A stretch of DNA of 64,000 nt from Archilochus colubris (taxonomy: Eukaryota; Chordata; Aves; Apodiformes; Trochilidae). Positions 49,346 to 61,200 of this stretch are shown here, piece after piece. The position numbers and the translations under genes are program-made. Each line of letters starts with the position of its first letter. Within the stretch, counting starts at the first letter, position 1. Under the pieces are notes generated by a model. It ran no database searches. It saw only the letters and a list, made by a program, of their open reading frames with translations, and had not been told where the DNA came from. The DNA is taken from contig CM041115.1 in assembly GCA_023079485.1 (NCBI GenBank), positions 23,366,863 to 23,430,862 on the forward strand, given 5' to 3'.

Positions 49346-52300
49346 AACCATTTTTTTATTCTGTGTTTCTCTGTACAAGCAAACCTCTGTGTTTCTGGGG
49401 ACATAAGACTAGGGAAACTGCTAGTTTGATCCACAGCAGCTATGACCACTAATCTTACCCCAGAGTACAGCTGAGTTCAACTGAAGCAACAAAATTTATG
49501 GGATTTGTTGGCATACTGAAAGGGAGACAACCATTTCTCCCTTGGCTCCTGCTAGATTTCCTGATTTTCAAACCCAGTTGCTGGGGGTTAAAATTTCTGG
49601 GCGTTAGCCCAAGATGCTAGCTGCAGAATTCACTACTTCATAAATACATGTAAACATGAACTTGTTCTGTCTATTTGTCAGTCGTGGAATGGACATCCTA
49701 CCAGTCCTCTGATAGGTGAAAGAACAGGGTCTCCAGGCAAGTTGTTCCAAGATATCCAGCTGCCAGGCCAGCAGCCCTGGCCTAAACATTTATACCAAGA
49801 CACTGGCATTTATTCTGTATCTTCTTCTCTGCAATTGAACCTGGCCACAGTTAATTGTTTTAGTGGGACTCTTGGCTGCTGTGATACTGTTACTTTCCTT
49901 TAGAAACTGAAATGTGTTCATGCTAGATGGAGATGGTGTCACATATTTGGAGAGTCAATCTCTTTGTCAGAGATAATAATCTCGAGTGTCTTTAGGTCTC
50001 CTAAATACAAAAATGTGCTGATGTTTCAAATACCCATTAGTGCAGAAAATGCTATCTCCTTTATCAGCATTTTCAATTACACAAACTTTACCCAATTAAC
50101 TAATTTGACACCCTTCTCCCCAGACACAGGAAGACAATCGAGGAAATATCTCATTAACCTATTTTCAAAAAAGCATACTAAATTGGGAAGAAGAAACAAA
50201 GATTTAAATGAGGTATTTTTACTTTGCTAAGATTGCAACCTTTGTCAGTTTTCCATTTTGTTGATTTAGTAGAGCTCTAAAATTCTTACATGACTTCAGA
50301 GCTTTTAACATTGCTAAGAATAAACACTATTATATGCTTAATGATTCTGAGCTACACTGATATACTAGCTATAATTTTGACAGAGTTAGGCTTTAATTCT
50401 TTGATGATAGTTTAATACAGAATCGAGCACACTACTTATAAAAGTCTAGTGGAAGGTTAGGTTTGTTTAATTATTTGTTTATTTTTACATAAAGGGCTAT
50501 CAAAGCAGAGCAATGCAAACCAAGTTTTATTGTTTAAATTCTGTATTTAATTATCTTCTCAGGTTTCCAAATCAGCAGTGATGATTTGCTGTTTTCATGG
50601 TCTGGTTTTGAAAAAAATACATTTTCCTTATTGTCATCTTGTATCTGTTTGGAAGACAATATTTGCAACTGGATTAATCTAGCTGACTATAGATGTCAGG
50701 CACTGACCCTACACAGTCAGCTACCAAATACACAGTAATGTTCACAGTTTATCAAGACTAAATTGGAGGTTTTCTTCCATCTTTCCTGTTCTATGCTTAT
50801 GTGATATGTTGTTTATAGCCAATCACAGATTCTCAGATAGTACAGTAATAACACAATAATTATTCTTACACTTAAAATCTCTGTGAAAGCATGAAGCAGT
50901 AATTGGACTCAAGCTTAAATACGGAAGAGGCAAATAGGGGTTAAGTGGGTTTGATTCCAGCTGAAATTAGAAAAGGGAGGAAAAAAGAAAAAATTTAGAC
51001 CTCTCAAGAATTAAATTAAATCAAAAGAAATAAAGCAGTGCTGCCTAAATGAAGACTATCTCACCATTGGAAAATAACTGAAATCACAGATAAACTAAAT
51101 CTGTGCCCTTTGAGAAGGTCTCTGCACAGCATGATCTCCATCAGCTGACTCAGAGCAGGTTAGCACATTTTACTGACCCATCTCAGTCTCTCCATAAGCT
51201 ACAAGAACAAAACCATTCTTATCAGTGAGACTACATATTCTCACAACTATGTTTACTCATCCAATGTTCATTTCAATATGTAAAACTAGCTGACTGCCCT
51301 TAAAATCTCAGAGAACAAGGACTACTAGAATACAACAGCAACTGACATAAGTTTTTTGTCTTTGTATTTTTGTCTTTGTCTTTGCATTGTTTACCTAAAA
51401 AATAATGTTTTCATGCTCAAAAGTCTAATAATATTGGTACCAATCAGAAAGAGCAAGTCTCCCTGGGAACTGGGCAAAATATTTGCATTTTTCGGTCTAT
51501 TTTTACCATGATGGTATTTTGGTTTCTAAGGATTTAAAATGAATGCCAATAACAGTATGCAGAAAAAAAAATTTTTTTTTTAATTGAAAGTCAGCTTCAC
51601 TGTAAGAGTTCTATTAGATTAAAAAATATAATGCATTCCAAGAAGCGGTTAGCATATTAAGTATTTAAAATACATATAGCATCTGGAAAGATTGGACCTC
51701 TCTGTTTTGTCTTTATCACTTGCTCATATTATATATTATAAGAGTTTGTTAACTGTCATTTGGGCATTAGTTCTTGAATATCACCATTGCTGATGATGCA
51801 GCTTTTATACAGCTATACTGTTTTTTAAAAGTCCTTATCTTGGTAAGAAGAAGAGCAGATTTCTGGGACTCTGAGCTAAAAGATCCTTTACATTAATATA
51901 GAGATCCAGCCCGTAGAATTACTACTCAAACAGAGCAGAAGCATCCTACAGTTCCAATTCTGTTCCCATTGCTCAAAATGCCTTTCAACAAAAATATTCA
52001 GAATAAAGGGTTGCATCATTCAGCTGTGCCTATAAAATCTTTTCATTATCTGGAAGCATCCATTAAGATTCCTTGATCCAAATGACTTCTGTCACCAAAA
52101 GATTCAGATCCTGAAGTTCAGCAAACATGCTTCCACAAATTTTGAAAAAGAAAGGAGAAAAATTGCTATAGTATGTCAGTGTTCTGTGTTTCACCATATT
52201 TACAGATTATATTTTTCCTTGCTAACATTGCCACTGCTTGTGAAGGGAACCTCTTTCTTTCTCTCTAAGAAAATTTAAAATGGCTTTGTTAGCTCTAAAA

Positions 52301-52539
52301 AAACCGCCTCAATATACATTTAAACTTTACCTTCTTTTTCCCCCTAAAATTGATATTTTCAGAACTTTTAAATTTCATATTTACTTGTCAAATAAGCTAA
52401 TGCTGCAATGGGTATAATCCTTTTGTTTATATTTATTTTTTCTCAGTTTTGTACTACATTAATATCAGAGTACACTTCACTCCAGTTTCCAGTAAATATT
52501 TACATTTTTGATTGATTTTGAAGAGAAATTCCCTGGCGA
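49346..52539. other. Unique AT-rich DNA
   Basis: No gene or transposon is recognised over about 3.2 kb. The 88-codon frame at 49964-50230 has no recognisable motif. Confidence 0.5.
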
Positions 52540-52593
52540 ATCACACTGGACTCAATGAAGGCCTCTTCCAGCCTGAGCAATTCTATGATTCTA
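52540..52593 (+). mobile_element. CR1 3'-tail fragment
   Basis: About 54 bp contains ACACTGGACTCAATGAAGG, CCTCTTCCAGCCTGAGC and AATTCTATGATTCT. These match the final CR1 3' UTR block and its tail. Confidence 0.75.
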
Positions 52594-55500
52594 AATAATT
52601 TCCACATCTACATCTATGAAGGTAAACAAGCATATAAGAGTGAACAAATTTGAAAGTGTTTCCATTCAGTGTCATGATTTCTCAGAGGATCTCACACCAA
52701 CACAAAACGGGTTAGAGATTTATTGTTCACATCTTTCAGTCAGAAGCTGCTGTTAAGTTTCATATTCAGTTTGAAGTTTTACAAACTTTAAAATCTTCCC
52801 AATGAGAATTTACAGAAATGTTTGCTTCTGTATTTGACTCAGAGTTTTTTAACATGACTATATACCTGACATGTAATGACTATGATGTGAAGAAACAAGG
52901 ATTTTTAATTATGCAAAACAAAGCAAGAGATATAAAATGAGAAAGATTATGCAAATAAATTTCAGGAGGGGCAAAAGTCAGTAGCCCTCAGTCCTGGTGA
53001 GCACTTTGTCTCCAACAGTTCAGCCACCCTTGACTTTGAATCAGTGTTCCACAAAAGTGGTAGTTTTCAGACTTTAGTAACCTGAGTGGGCTAGAGATCA
53101 CTGTGGTGGTCAAAACTGGATATTTTGTGCAAAATGATGGACAATTTTTCACAAAATTTTACTGCAAGAAAAATAGGGCTGAGTACTTGGTCTGCTCACT
53201 CTAGTAACTGGTGTGCATCAGCACAAAGTGGAAGGGCACCCAGGGTTTCTTCCTTGCTCCAGTCCTGACTACCAGTGAGCAGCCAGAGAGAAAGCTGAAT
53301 CTTAGTTTTCTCAAGCTTCTGCTCAGTCTAGCAGGAAATCAGTTCTCTTTCCCATTCTCTGCTGTCTGCAAAGATATCTCTGCTTACTGGGTTTCATAAC
53401 AGAGATAAAATGACACATGCAAAGCTGCAAACACTTAATGACAGAGAAGCTTACTCTTTTAATAACCAAGAGCAAGATACCACAAACAAAGCTGACTCTG
53501 AAATTAATCACATGAAGTGGCTTTAACATAGTTCAGTGAATGTTTCCTTCCAGATGATTCTACAAGGCCCTTTCCCTAGCTTTCAGCATTACTTCCATGC
53601 TTCTCAGCCTGCCACTAATGCAGAGAGAAAGTGACTAGAAGAATTACTTATGCTGCTGCTGCTCGGCAGTAGCCAAATAATGTTATTTAAATAGTGTGAA
53701 TTGTTGATGTCCTTTCACATCTAAATTTTCTTCTGTTGTAGATTCTAGGCCTTTAATTAATTTAAAACTTAGTAGCAGCATATGTTTCAAGGTTCCAAGC
53801 CATGATACATCTTTGGAAGCTTTCCGAAAAATTCTGAGCACAGAATTCTGAGCACAGGTTTGGGTTTTTTTCCCCTGTATTGTTAAACTGACTGTTCAAA
53901 TACAGAAAGTTGGACCTGGACATTTGGACAGATGCAAGATAGTAGCACATTCTTGAGCCTTCTGGGTATGTACTCTGCCATGTAATGCCTATCTGTTGAT
54001 AAATACCTGAGAGATAAATGTCCTGAGCCTTACATTCATCACCTGTAGTGTGAGCCTCAATTTTTTCATCTTTCAACAGTGCTGGAAAATTATTGCTATT
54101 TGTAAACTTCTTAGACATTACTGGATGAAAGATGTTATAGAAAAGTGACATAGAATTTGGAGAAGGGAAGTCAGAATAAAAGTTTTACTTCACTTGACAA
54201 CATTACAGTAATGATGCATTTATCAGCCTTGCAGAAAGATCTTTAAGTATTTTCCATAGGACTCTGCATTGATGTGTACAAATACTCAAAAGAGAGGAAT
54301 TCCCTTTCAACTGCATATATCTGCTGATGAGTTAGCACTCCTTTAAAGTTAGATATTAAAGGCTTTGAAGAAAAGTGCCTACATACAGAATGCATAGTTC
54401 AAAATGCAGTGGCAAGGGACCCAGTAATTTCTGAAGACAAGTGAACACAGATAGGAGAAGAAATGAGCAAGGGAAGGATTTGATTAAGGACACATGTCAA
54501 ATGTTGCAGTTCATCATTTTAATTATGTTAATATGACTTCTAATTTAGCATTAGCACTGCTAATGTGCTTCAGCCTGTCAGTTTTAATTAATACTAGCAA
54601 AACACAATGCTTGTTCTCAACACATGCCCACACTTTCCCTCTGAGCTGCAGGATGTTGGAGCTCACAAAGCAGCAGTCGCACAAAAGGCAACAGCAACAG
54701 AGAAATGGAGAGCATCTGGCTAAGGCATAATTGCAAACTTAAGTAGCTTCCAGTCTATTATGCCTTTGCACTGAGCAGATACAGTGCTGTGTTAGAAATG
54801 GTAGAAGGCCTGTTTTCCATTTGACCAGGAAACCAAAAGACTGCATGGAGCCAGAGCAGTACACAGCTCCGCAGAGACATCACCCTCCCACACGTAAGTA
54901 ACAAGAGATACCACTCAGGACTAGGAGAAGTGAGGGCTGGCAGGGACAGGTGCCTGGGAAACACACTGGTTTGGCCTCTCTTTACATTTCAGTTCTGTAA
55001 TTGAACAGAGGTAGTGTGTTGAGTGGTTTTGGTTCTTCTCCAGCTGAAGAAGGACACAACAGTCATATATTGTCCCATTCTTAAATCTTCAGTCTCCCCT
55101 GGTCTCCTAGACCAAATCAAAAGAAGTGATGCTGACTTATTTTAGCATTGTCACACAAGCTTATATGTGCCAGCATTGCAAACAGGAAATCTTGAAGGAA
55201 ATCATGGGGTTTGCTGGCTCAGAGGACTTCTTGGACCTTGTAACATTAGGCCTGTGGCACTGCTTACCAGGCAGGCCCACACTTCATAAAACTTATTCCT
55301 AGGATCTCCTTTTCAGTGCTTTCCTCTCTTCTGGCTGTTTCTAAACAGAAAAACAAGGGTGTCACAACACAATTAGTGGTTAACTGTGAGGAGTCCCACA
55401 TTTCTCTTACTCTTTTCACTGGTATCACATCCAGTTAACAGAGATATTTGCAAATAGCTTTTATGTGGTATGTGTCCTGAAGGAAAGGAAGGAAGAACAC

Positions 55501-56189
55501 AGTACTAACTAATGCTAAGTAATTCACTGGTGTCTAAATGTACAGTAGGAACAGTAGAAGTGGATGGTAACCAGTAGTTAACACACCTGGCAGACCCTCA
55601 GTGACACTGCAAAGCTGAGCTCCTGGTAGGCTGCCAACACCTGGATGGTCTGGACAGAAAATGGGTGCTCCAAAGCATTTCCAATTACTGATACTTTACC
55701 TCCTTTTCTGGTGGCACTGGTTCTAATGTGGGTGGGCAGCTGGATGAACTTTGTGTACTGAGCTTCTCTTGTGTCCTGTCTTTAATCCTGTCTTGTGCTC
55801 TCAATTCTCCATCCCCAAAGCATGATACCTGTTATGCAGGAGCACTCTAGGGAAGAAGGGTTCTTCCTTCTGCCTTGAGCAGAGATAAGGGCTCAGTCTG
55901 CTTCAACTCAGGGCTTACTTGTGTGAGTCAGCTCATGGCTGAATCCAGGCTTGCCTTTCCTTTGCTCAACCTTCAATGAGTCTGCAGCTGCAGTAAACAC
56001 AGTAGCGAGTAGAGACTTCCTCTACTGCCAAGCTGACTGAAAAATGTCAGACCACAGTAGAAGGTCTACAGTTCTATTGATCCTAAATGACTTTTTTTAG
56101 AAGAAATACTACTAGTGGAACAGAAGCTCTTAATCTAGGGTGGTATTCTAGGGTTTAAGGTGTAATTTTGCAAAACAGATCCTAGAGAT
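52594..56189. other. Unique non-coding DNA
   Basis: No gene is recognised. The longest unexplained frame in the window, 129 codons on the minus strand (53762-54151), shows no signal peptide, domain or codon pattern that I recognise and includes part of a 14-bp duplication (ATTCTGAGCACAG, 53831-53858). It is probably chance. Confidence 0.5.
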
Positions 56190-56300
56190 GATGCCAAGAG
56201 ACTATCTAGTCCACCTTTTGTTCCAAAACAGGATCAACTATAATAGTAACAAGGGGTTCTCCAGCCTGCTTTTATGCACCTTAACAGTGAAGGCTATCAA
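56190..56300 (-). mobile_element. Decayed CR1 3' UTR relic (tentative)
   Basis: Antisense CR1 landmarks ACTATCTAGTCCACC (56211-56225) and ACAGGATCAACTATAATAG (56228-56246) are followed by diverged sequence. No tail remains. Confidence 0.5.
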
Positions 56301-56339
56301 GTAAGACTTTCTCAGATAATTTGTTGGATAAGAGCTACA

Positions 56340-56850
56340 ACCTTACAGAATGCCCAGGCAGGAGCAGCTGTTGGCAGTGTCCATGACCATGGGGGGATCA
56401 GTGCTCGAGCAGTCTGTTTCTGAAGGACTGTAACCCATGTGAAGAACCCATGTGGGGCCAGTTCTTGAAGAGCTGCAGCCTGAAGGGAGGACCCATGAGG
56501 GAGCAGCTCATGAAGGACTGTATCCATGGCAGGAATCTCCTACTGAACAGGGGAAAAGGGTGAGGAAGATGGAGCAGATTGACATCCAACACCCATTCCT
56601 TGTTCCCTTGCACTACTTGTTTTGGGAGGAGATGGAAGGGTCAGGTGTGAAGTTGAGCCTGCGAAGATGTGAGGAAAAAAGACCTTTGTAATTGCTATAG
56701 GGTCCTGCAATAGTGACAGTGACATCAGCTGGCAGCTCTGCAGCAGTTAAAAGTACTACTAATACAGTTGTTTTACTAATCAAAAGTAGATTGCTTAGCT
56801 TGTGGTGATTTGTAGTTGGTTGTAATAAAGAAATCTAGGAAATACGGTCT
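56340..56850 (+). mobile_element. Probable old endogenous-retrovirus LTR
   Basis: The sequence has repeated phrases: GAAGGACTGTAACCCATG (56421-56438), GAAGAACCCATG, and GAAGGACTGTATCCATGG (56512-56529). After these comes GTGTGAAGTTGAGCCTGCGA (56645-56664). The order and wording resemble an avian ERV LTR family whose copies carry CTGCAGCC...GTGG...GGAGCAG units and a GTGAAGTTGAGCCTGGGAAGA segment. An AATAAAG at about 56824 could be its polyadenylation signal. I see no internal retroviral genes. The LTR edges are not clear, no TG...CA termini could be fixed, and the subfamily is not assigned. Confidence 0.5.
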
Positions 56851-57235
56851 CTGCAACTTTGTGTATTAGGGAATCCTGCAATCCCCCTGTCACACTGGCT
56901 GTACACTCTCAAGGTGATGTGGTCCTGGTGCTATGATTTGTGTAGCACCATGGGGTGCTGTGAGTTCAGCCTTCAACTCCATCCACATATTTGGTGGTTG
57001 AAGACAATAGGAGCTGTAGAAAGTCAGCCCCCATGTACTTTTTTGGCCTCCAGTCACGGCCATAGGCTTGTATGCCAGACCTCAGAGCACAGGCTCAGTG
57101 CAGTTTAATATTATCTCTAATTCCAGCTCTTGCTATTGCACTTTTAAGGCTTGTGTCTTGTCTCAAGGCCTGGTGGACGCCACTTTTATCCAAAAAGGTA
57201 CTATTTACTTGCCTTCCAGTGGACAAACTCTCTCA
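56851..57235. other. Non-coding DNA between LTR and CR1
   Basis: No gene is recognised. GGTGCTATGATTTG and CACCATGGGGTGC suggest nothing diagnostic. Confidence 0.4.
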
Positions 57236-57808
57236 GAATCATGGATTTTCAGGTTTCGTAGGGACCCATAAGATCATGAAGTTCCAACCCCCTTGCCATG
57301 GGCACGGACAGCTCCCAGCAGATCAGGTTGCTCAGAGCCTCACCCAGCCTGGCCTTAAAATCTTCCAGGGATGGGGCTTCCACCACCTCTCTGGGCAACC
57401 TGTGCCAGTGTATCACCACCCTCATGGTGAAGAACTTCTTCCTGACTTCCACTCTAAATCTACCCTCCTCTTGTTTGAATCTATTATTCCAAGTCCTATC
57501 ACTACCTGACATCCTAAAAAGTCCCTCAGCAGCTTTCTTGTAGCCCCCTTCAGATACTGGAAGGCTACAATAAGGTCTCCTTGGAGCATACTAGCCTTCA
57601 GACTGAATAACCCCAACTCTTGTCAGTCTGCCTTCACAGGAGGAATACTCCAGCCCTCTGATCACCCTCGTGGACCTTCTCTGGACACACTCCAGAACAT
57701 CCATGTCTTTCTTCCTGTAAAAGAGGCTCCAGAACTGGATGCAGTACTCCAGGTGGGGTCTCACGAGAGCAGAGTAGAGGGGGAGAACCTGCTGGCCACG
57801 CTTCTCTA
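57236..57808 (-). mobile_element. CR1 LINE 3'-end fragment
   Basis: The fragment is antisense, about 570 bp, with landmarks in order from the 3' UTR: AGAATCATGGATTTTCAGG, AGATCATGAAGTTCCAACCC and GATCAGGTTGCTCAGAGCC. Next comes GGGCAACCTGTGCCAGTG (minus-strand [13 protein letters not shown] region, 57370-57400). CTTCAGATACTGGAAGGCTA, GTCTGCCTTCACAGGAGGAA and CTCGTGGACCTTCTCTGGAC follow. It ends at CTGCTGGCCACGCTTCTCT (57790-57808). Minus frames at 57249-57512 and 57422-57616 are C-terminal ORF2 pieces in different frames. This is a moderately old copy. Confidence 0.92.
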
Positions 57809-57895
57809 TAAAAATATATGGTCATGCTTCTCTATTATACTATAAATTTATTCTCTATATATGTATAATTTATAACACTGAACCTAAATGGGTCC
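57809..57895. other. AT-rich spacer
   Basis: This is AT-rich sequence with a repeated GCTTCTCTAT motif (57800-57809 and about 57827-57836) next to the CR1 end. Confidence 0.4.
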
Positions 57896-58236
57896 CTTAC
57901 TGAAAGGAAGAATAGCAAGAAAAAGGGGGAAGAGGCAAAAAAAAGTTGCAGAAAGAGAAGAAAACAGCATGAACAGTAGAAATGGGAACAGGAGGAGAGG
58001 GAGAAAGATGAAAAAGAGAGAAAGGAAGAAAAATAGGGACAGATGCAGTAGTAACAGCAGGAGAAGGAAGAGGAGGACTAGAATGAACAGGAGGAAAGGG
58101 AGGATGTAGATGGGGTTAGACATGCACAGGAACAGGAGAAATTATATTAGGAACAGAAGGAATAAAACTGAGAGGAGTAGAAATATAAGAATGAGAAGGG
58201 AGAGCATGAGGTGGAGGAGAAAGAGAATGAGGATTG
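57896..58236. repeat. Degenerate GA-rich low-complexity tract
   Basis: About 340 bp is purine-rich on the + strand, with AGGA, GAGAAA and AACAG units and frequent interruptions. Lys/Arg/Asn frames on + and Leu-rich frames on minus reflect composition only. Confidence 0.8.
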
Positions 58237-61200
58237 TTGTCTCTCACATTTTAATGTCATCTATAAATTTCATATTTTTCAATGGGAATGCTTCATCCCT
58301 CCTTAAGGAAGAAAATAATTAACAGAACCTTTGTGACAGAAGCTCCTGTCTTGCCATTCTAATTGAGTTCCCAGAAGGAATCCACAAATATGTAAAGCAG
58401 GGGGGAGGGGTATGTTTCAGATAATACATTTATAAAAACCTTATCAGAGTTCTCCACAGGAAGGAATACCATCTTATGCATGATAACAACACAGAAGCTA
58501 GGAACCCAAAGGTAGGAAATAAGGTGGGTTTTTTTCCAGATGGATAGGAGGCCATCCTGGGAATTGAACAAAGATCTGTGCCAAGGTTTTGTCATGTAAA
58601 ATATTCTTATGATCTGCAAGAGGAAATGCAAAAGAAAGTTAGAATAGTGAAGTCTACTGATAATAGAAATTCTTCAGGGCAATTAGAGCAGAAAGTAACT
58701 GAGAAGAGTTGAAGACAGGTATCTCTACCTCAAGCGAATTTACTAGTAATAAAAAGATGGAGGAAATTCTGCACCAGTAAATGCAAAGTAACAGGCATGG
58801 GAAGAGGGGAGACACTGAATGATATATATACACAATTACAGGCTATAAATTAGTCATTATGTCTCAGGAAGAAGCTGGGGCAGTTCTACATAAACATAAC
58901 ACAGCAGAAAATAATATTTTGCCACCAGATAGCTCTTTAGTGCAGATTCATCTGATTATAGATTCCAATATAAATTTCAAAAATATCAGAAAAGAGATCT
59001 TCATTTCAAAGGGCTACTGCAGAACTTGAAAATGCCCAGCCAAACAAGGCATGGCTGGTCAGTGTTTCAGAACTGCTCCTTTGAGGAGAGAAAGATAAAT
59101 AGATTAGGATTCATTGAGCCTAGAAGACAAACAGATGAAGGAAAATAATGGTAACAGAACACATAAACTGGTAATTAACTGTTTTGATAAGCAAACAATC
59201 TGAAACACGCCTAGTGAAATTTACAAGTAATAGCTGTAAAAAAAAAAATTCAGTCCTCTCCCTCCAGGGCATAAATAAACTGTAGGCTATTAAGGTCATA
59301 GACTGTCATCACTGTAAAAAGAGGAAAATACTAAAGGAAAACAAAACCACAGTGCTTTTCCACACACTGAAACATCTGATCATGTCAAAATGAATTATAT
59401 CTCCCAACATTAGTATGAAGTTGCAACAGTTACGAGGTGCATGTGATTAATACTATTATCTATTTTTCATATTAGTAACAGACACAGTCTCATTGAAGTC
59501 CCTGCTTAGATAAGGGAATGCATTAAAATGAATGATCATTCTTTTTTGATAAAGGAAGGAATGGAGAAAAGATATTTTCCTCTTAATTGTCACTATTGTG
59601 GGACAGGGGGTTCTTCAGATGGTGGAAGGAGTAATCATCGTGTCAGCTGGCCTACTTGGACAAGAGAAAGTCCAAGAATTTCAACCAGCTGGGCTACAGT
59701 TTCTGGGATGTTTGTGTCAGACACAATAAAAAAGTCATGGGCTGTACCAAATATCTGCACTATTGAGATGTGGAGTTACTGACAATGTAACTAGCATTAC
59801 TAGTTTTTTTCTAGCATGTAGTGATGGTTAGCACTTGGTTTGAAGAGCGTGCCAGAGCACTGTTCTCAAGCCAGAAGCATTAGTCTCAGTCAAGGCAGTT
59901 CACCATGCACATTAACAGAAATATGTCAATGTAAGGTTTAAATTTCCTTTAAATGACGCTGAAATTCTGTGACTACAGTAAATTGTCTAGAGATGCTTAG
60001 GTATGCAGCAATATGCTCCCAACAGAGCTTTACATTGACTTAATTTCCCTACACATATCCTTTCTAGTTTCTCAGTCCACTGTTTTTCCTTTCCTGATTT
60101 GCTGTTACAAATTTCATCCTTAATCACATTTAACATTGTGCTGCTTCTGCCAAAGGATGTCACATACTCAGTAAGCCTCCAGTAACTCAGATTGACTTGA
60201 GGAGAAGTCAAACAGAAGTTTCAGGCTCCTCCATGCACAAGAAGTGAGAGGAGATGGAGGGTTGCAGAGATCATATTTTGGGCAGGCTTCAAGCTTCAGT
60301 GTGCTCACATCTCAAGAACTCCTTTACACTTTTTTGACAGAGGAAAAGTAAATTCTAGACAATCTGAATTATCACATCGATTTTCAAGATAGTAGCTGAC
60401 TTTTTAAACAGACAGCAATTCACTATCTTAGCTGTAGCTGGGCAGAGTGCTACAATTCTTTCAAAAACAGAGAGTAGATGAAGAGTTTTGAGGCTTGACT
60501 GTCTTCACAGCCAGCTAGCAGTAAAAGCTGCTAGATCATTAATCTTCTGGGTTTCACAACGTCTACTGCTGCATGCTACCTTTTTGTTGAAGGGCCTTAG
60601 GCCCAATAGCCCTCTAAGTAAGAATATTCACCTTAACTCCTGGGAGAACAGGTGGATTCCAAGCCCCACAACTGAAAGCTGTGGAAAAAGAGAGAACTGT
60701 AAGAACATAAAGAGCATAAAGAGATGAAGATGAGGTCCAGGCAGAGATGGAAATTAATCTCAGCAGGGAAAACCTGAACTGAAGGACTGAGGTCTTCTCA
60801 GCAGCAGTGTGAATATGTTCTGACTGGAATACCTACAGTAGAGGCATCCAAAAGCAGAGATGCAAGGGAGATACACTGATAGGACCAGCCTCTGGCAATT
60901 TTAACCCTGAGGAAGTTTTGATACCAGCTGCTAAGGGTGGGAGGTTACCCAGGACATTGGGACCCATTCTAGGAGAAAGACACCTCAGACTTTGGACAGA
61001 TGTTTGCCCATTTTCACTAATGTTGAACTGTGCTGCTAAAAATTTCACTTGAATTTCTGGTTTAACTTCAGCAGTAGCAGCCGAAACCTTCATCTCCATT
61101 TCAGAAGCACAGAAGTATCTACATATTACCCTACAATGGCCCAGCTCCATATGTATATATATTGGCACTGGATTCTTCCTTACACATGGAAAACTTAGGA

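Noticed and set aside
53762..54151. Longest unexplained frame outside repeats, 129 codons, minus strand
   Set aside because: No recognisable domain or signal peptide, and it contains a local 14-bp duplication. In 64 kb of six-frame sequence a frame of this length is expected by chance.
57896..58236. Arg/Lys-rich frames resembling a nuclear protein
   Set aside because: The tract is GA-rich low complexity, and the frames on both strands are equally open.
60833..61168. 111-codon minus-strand frame
   Set aside because: No recognisable motif; the sequence around it has no exon-like features.
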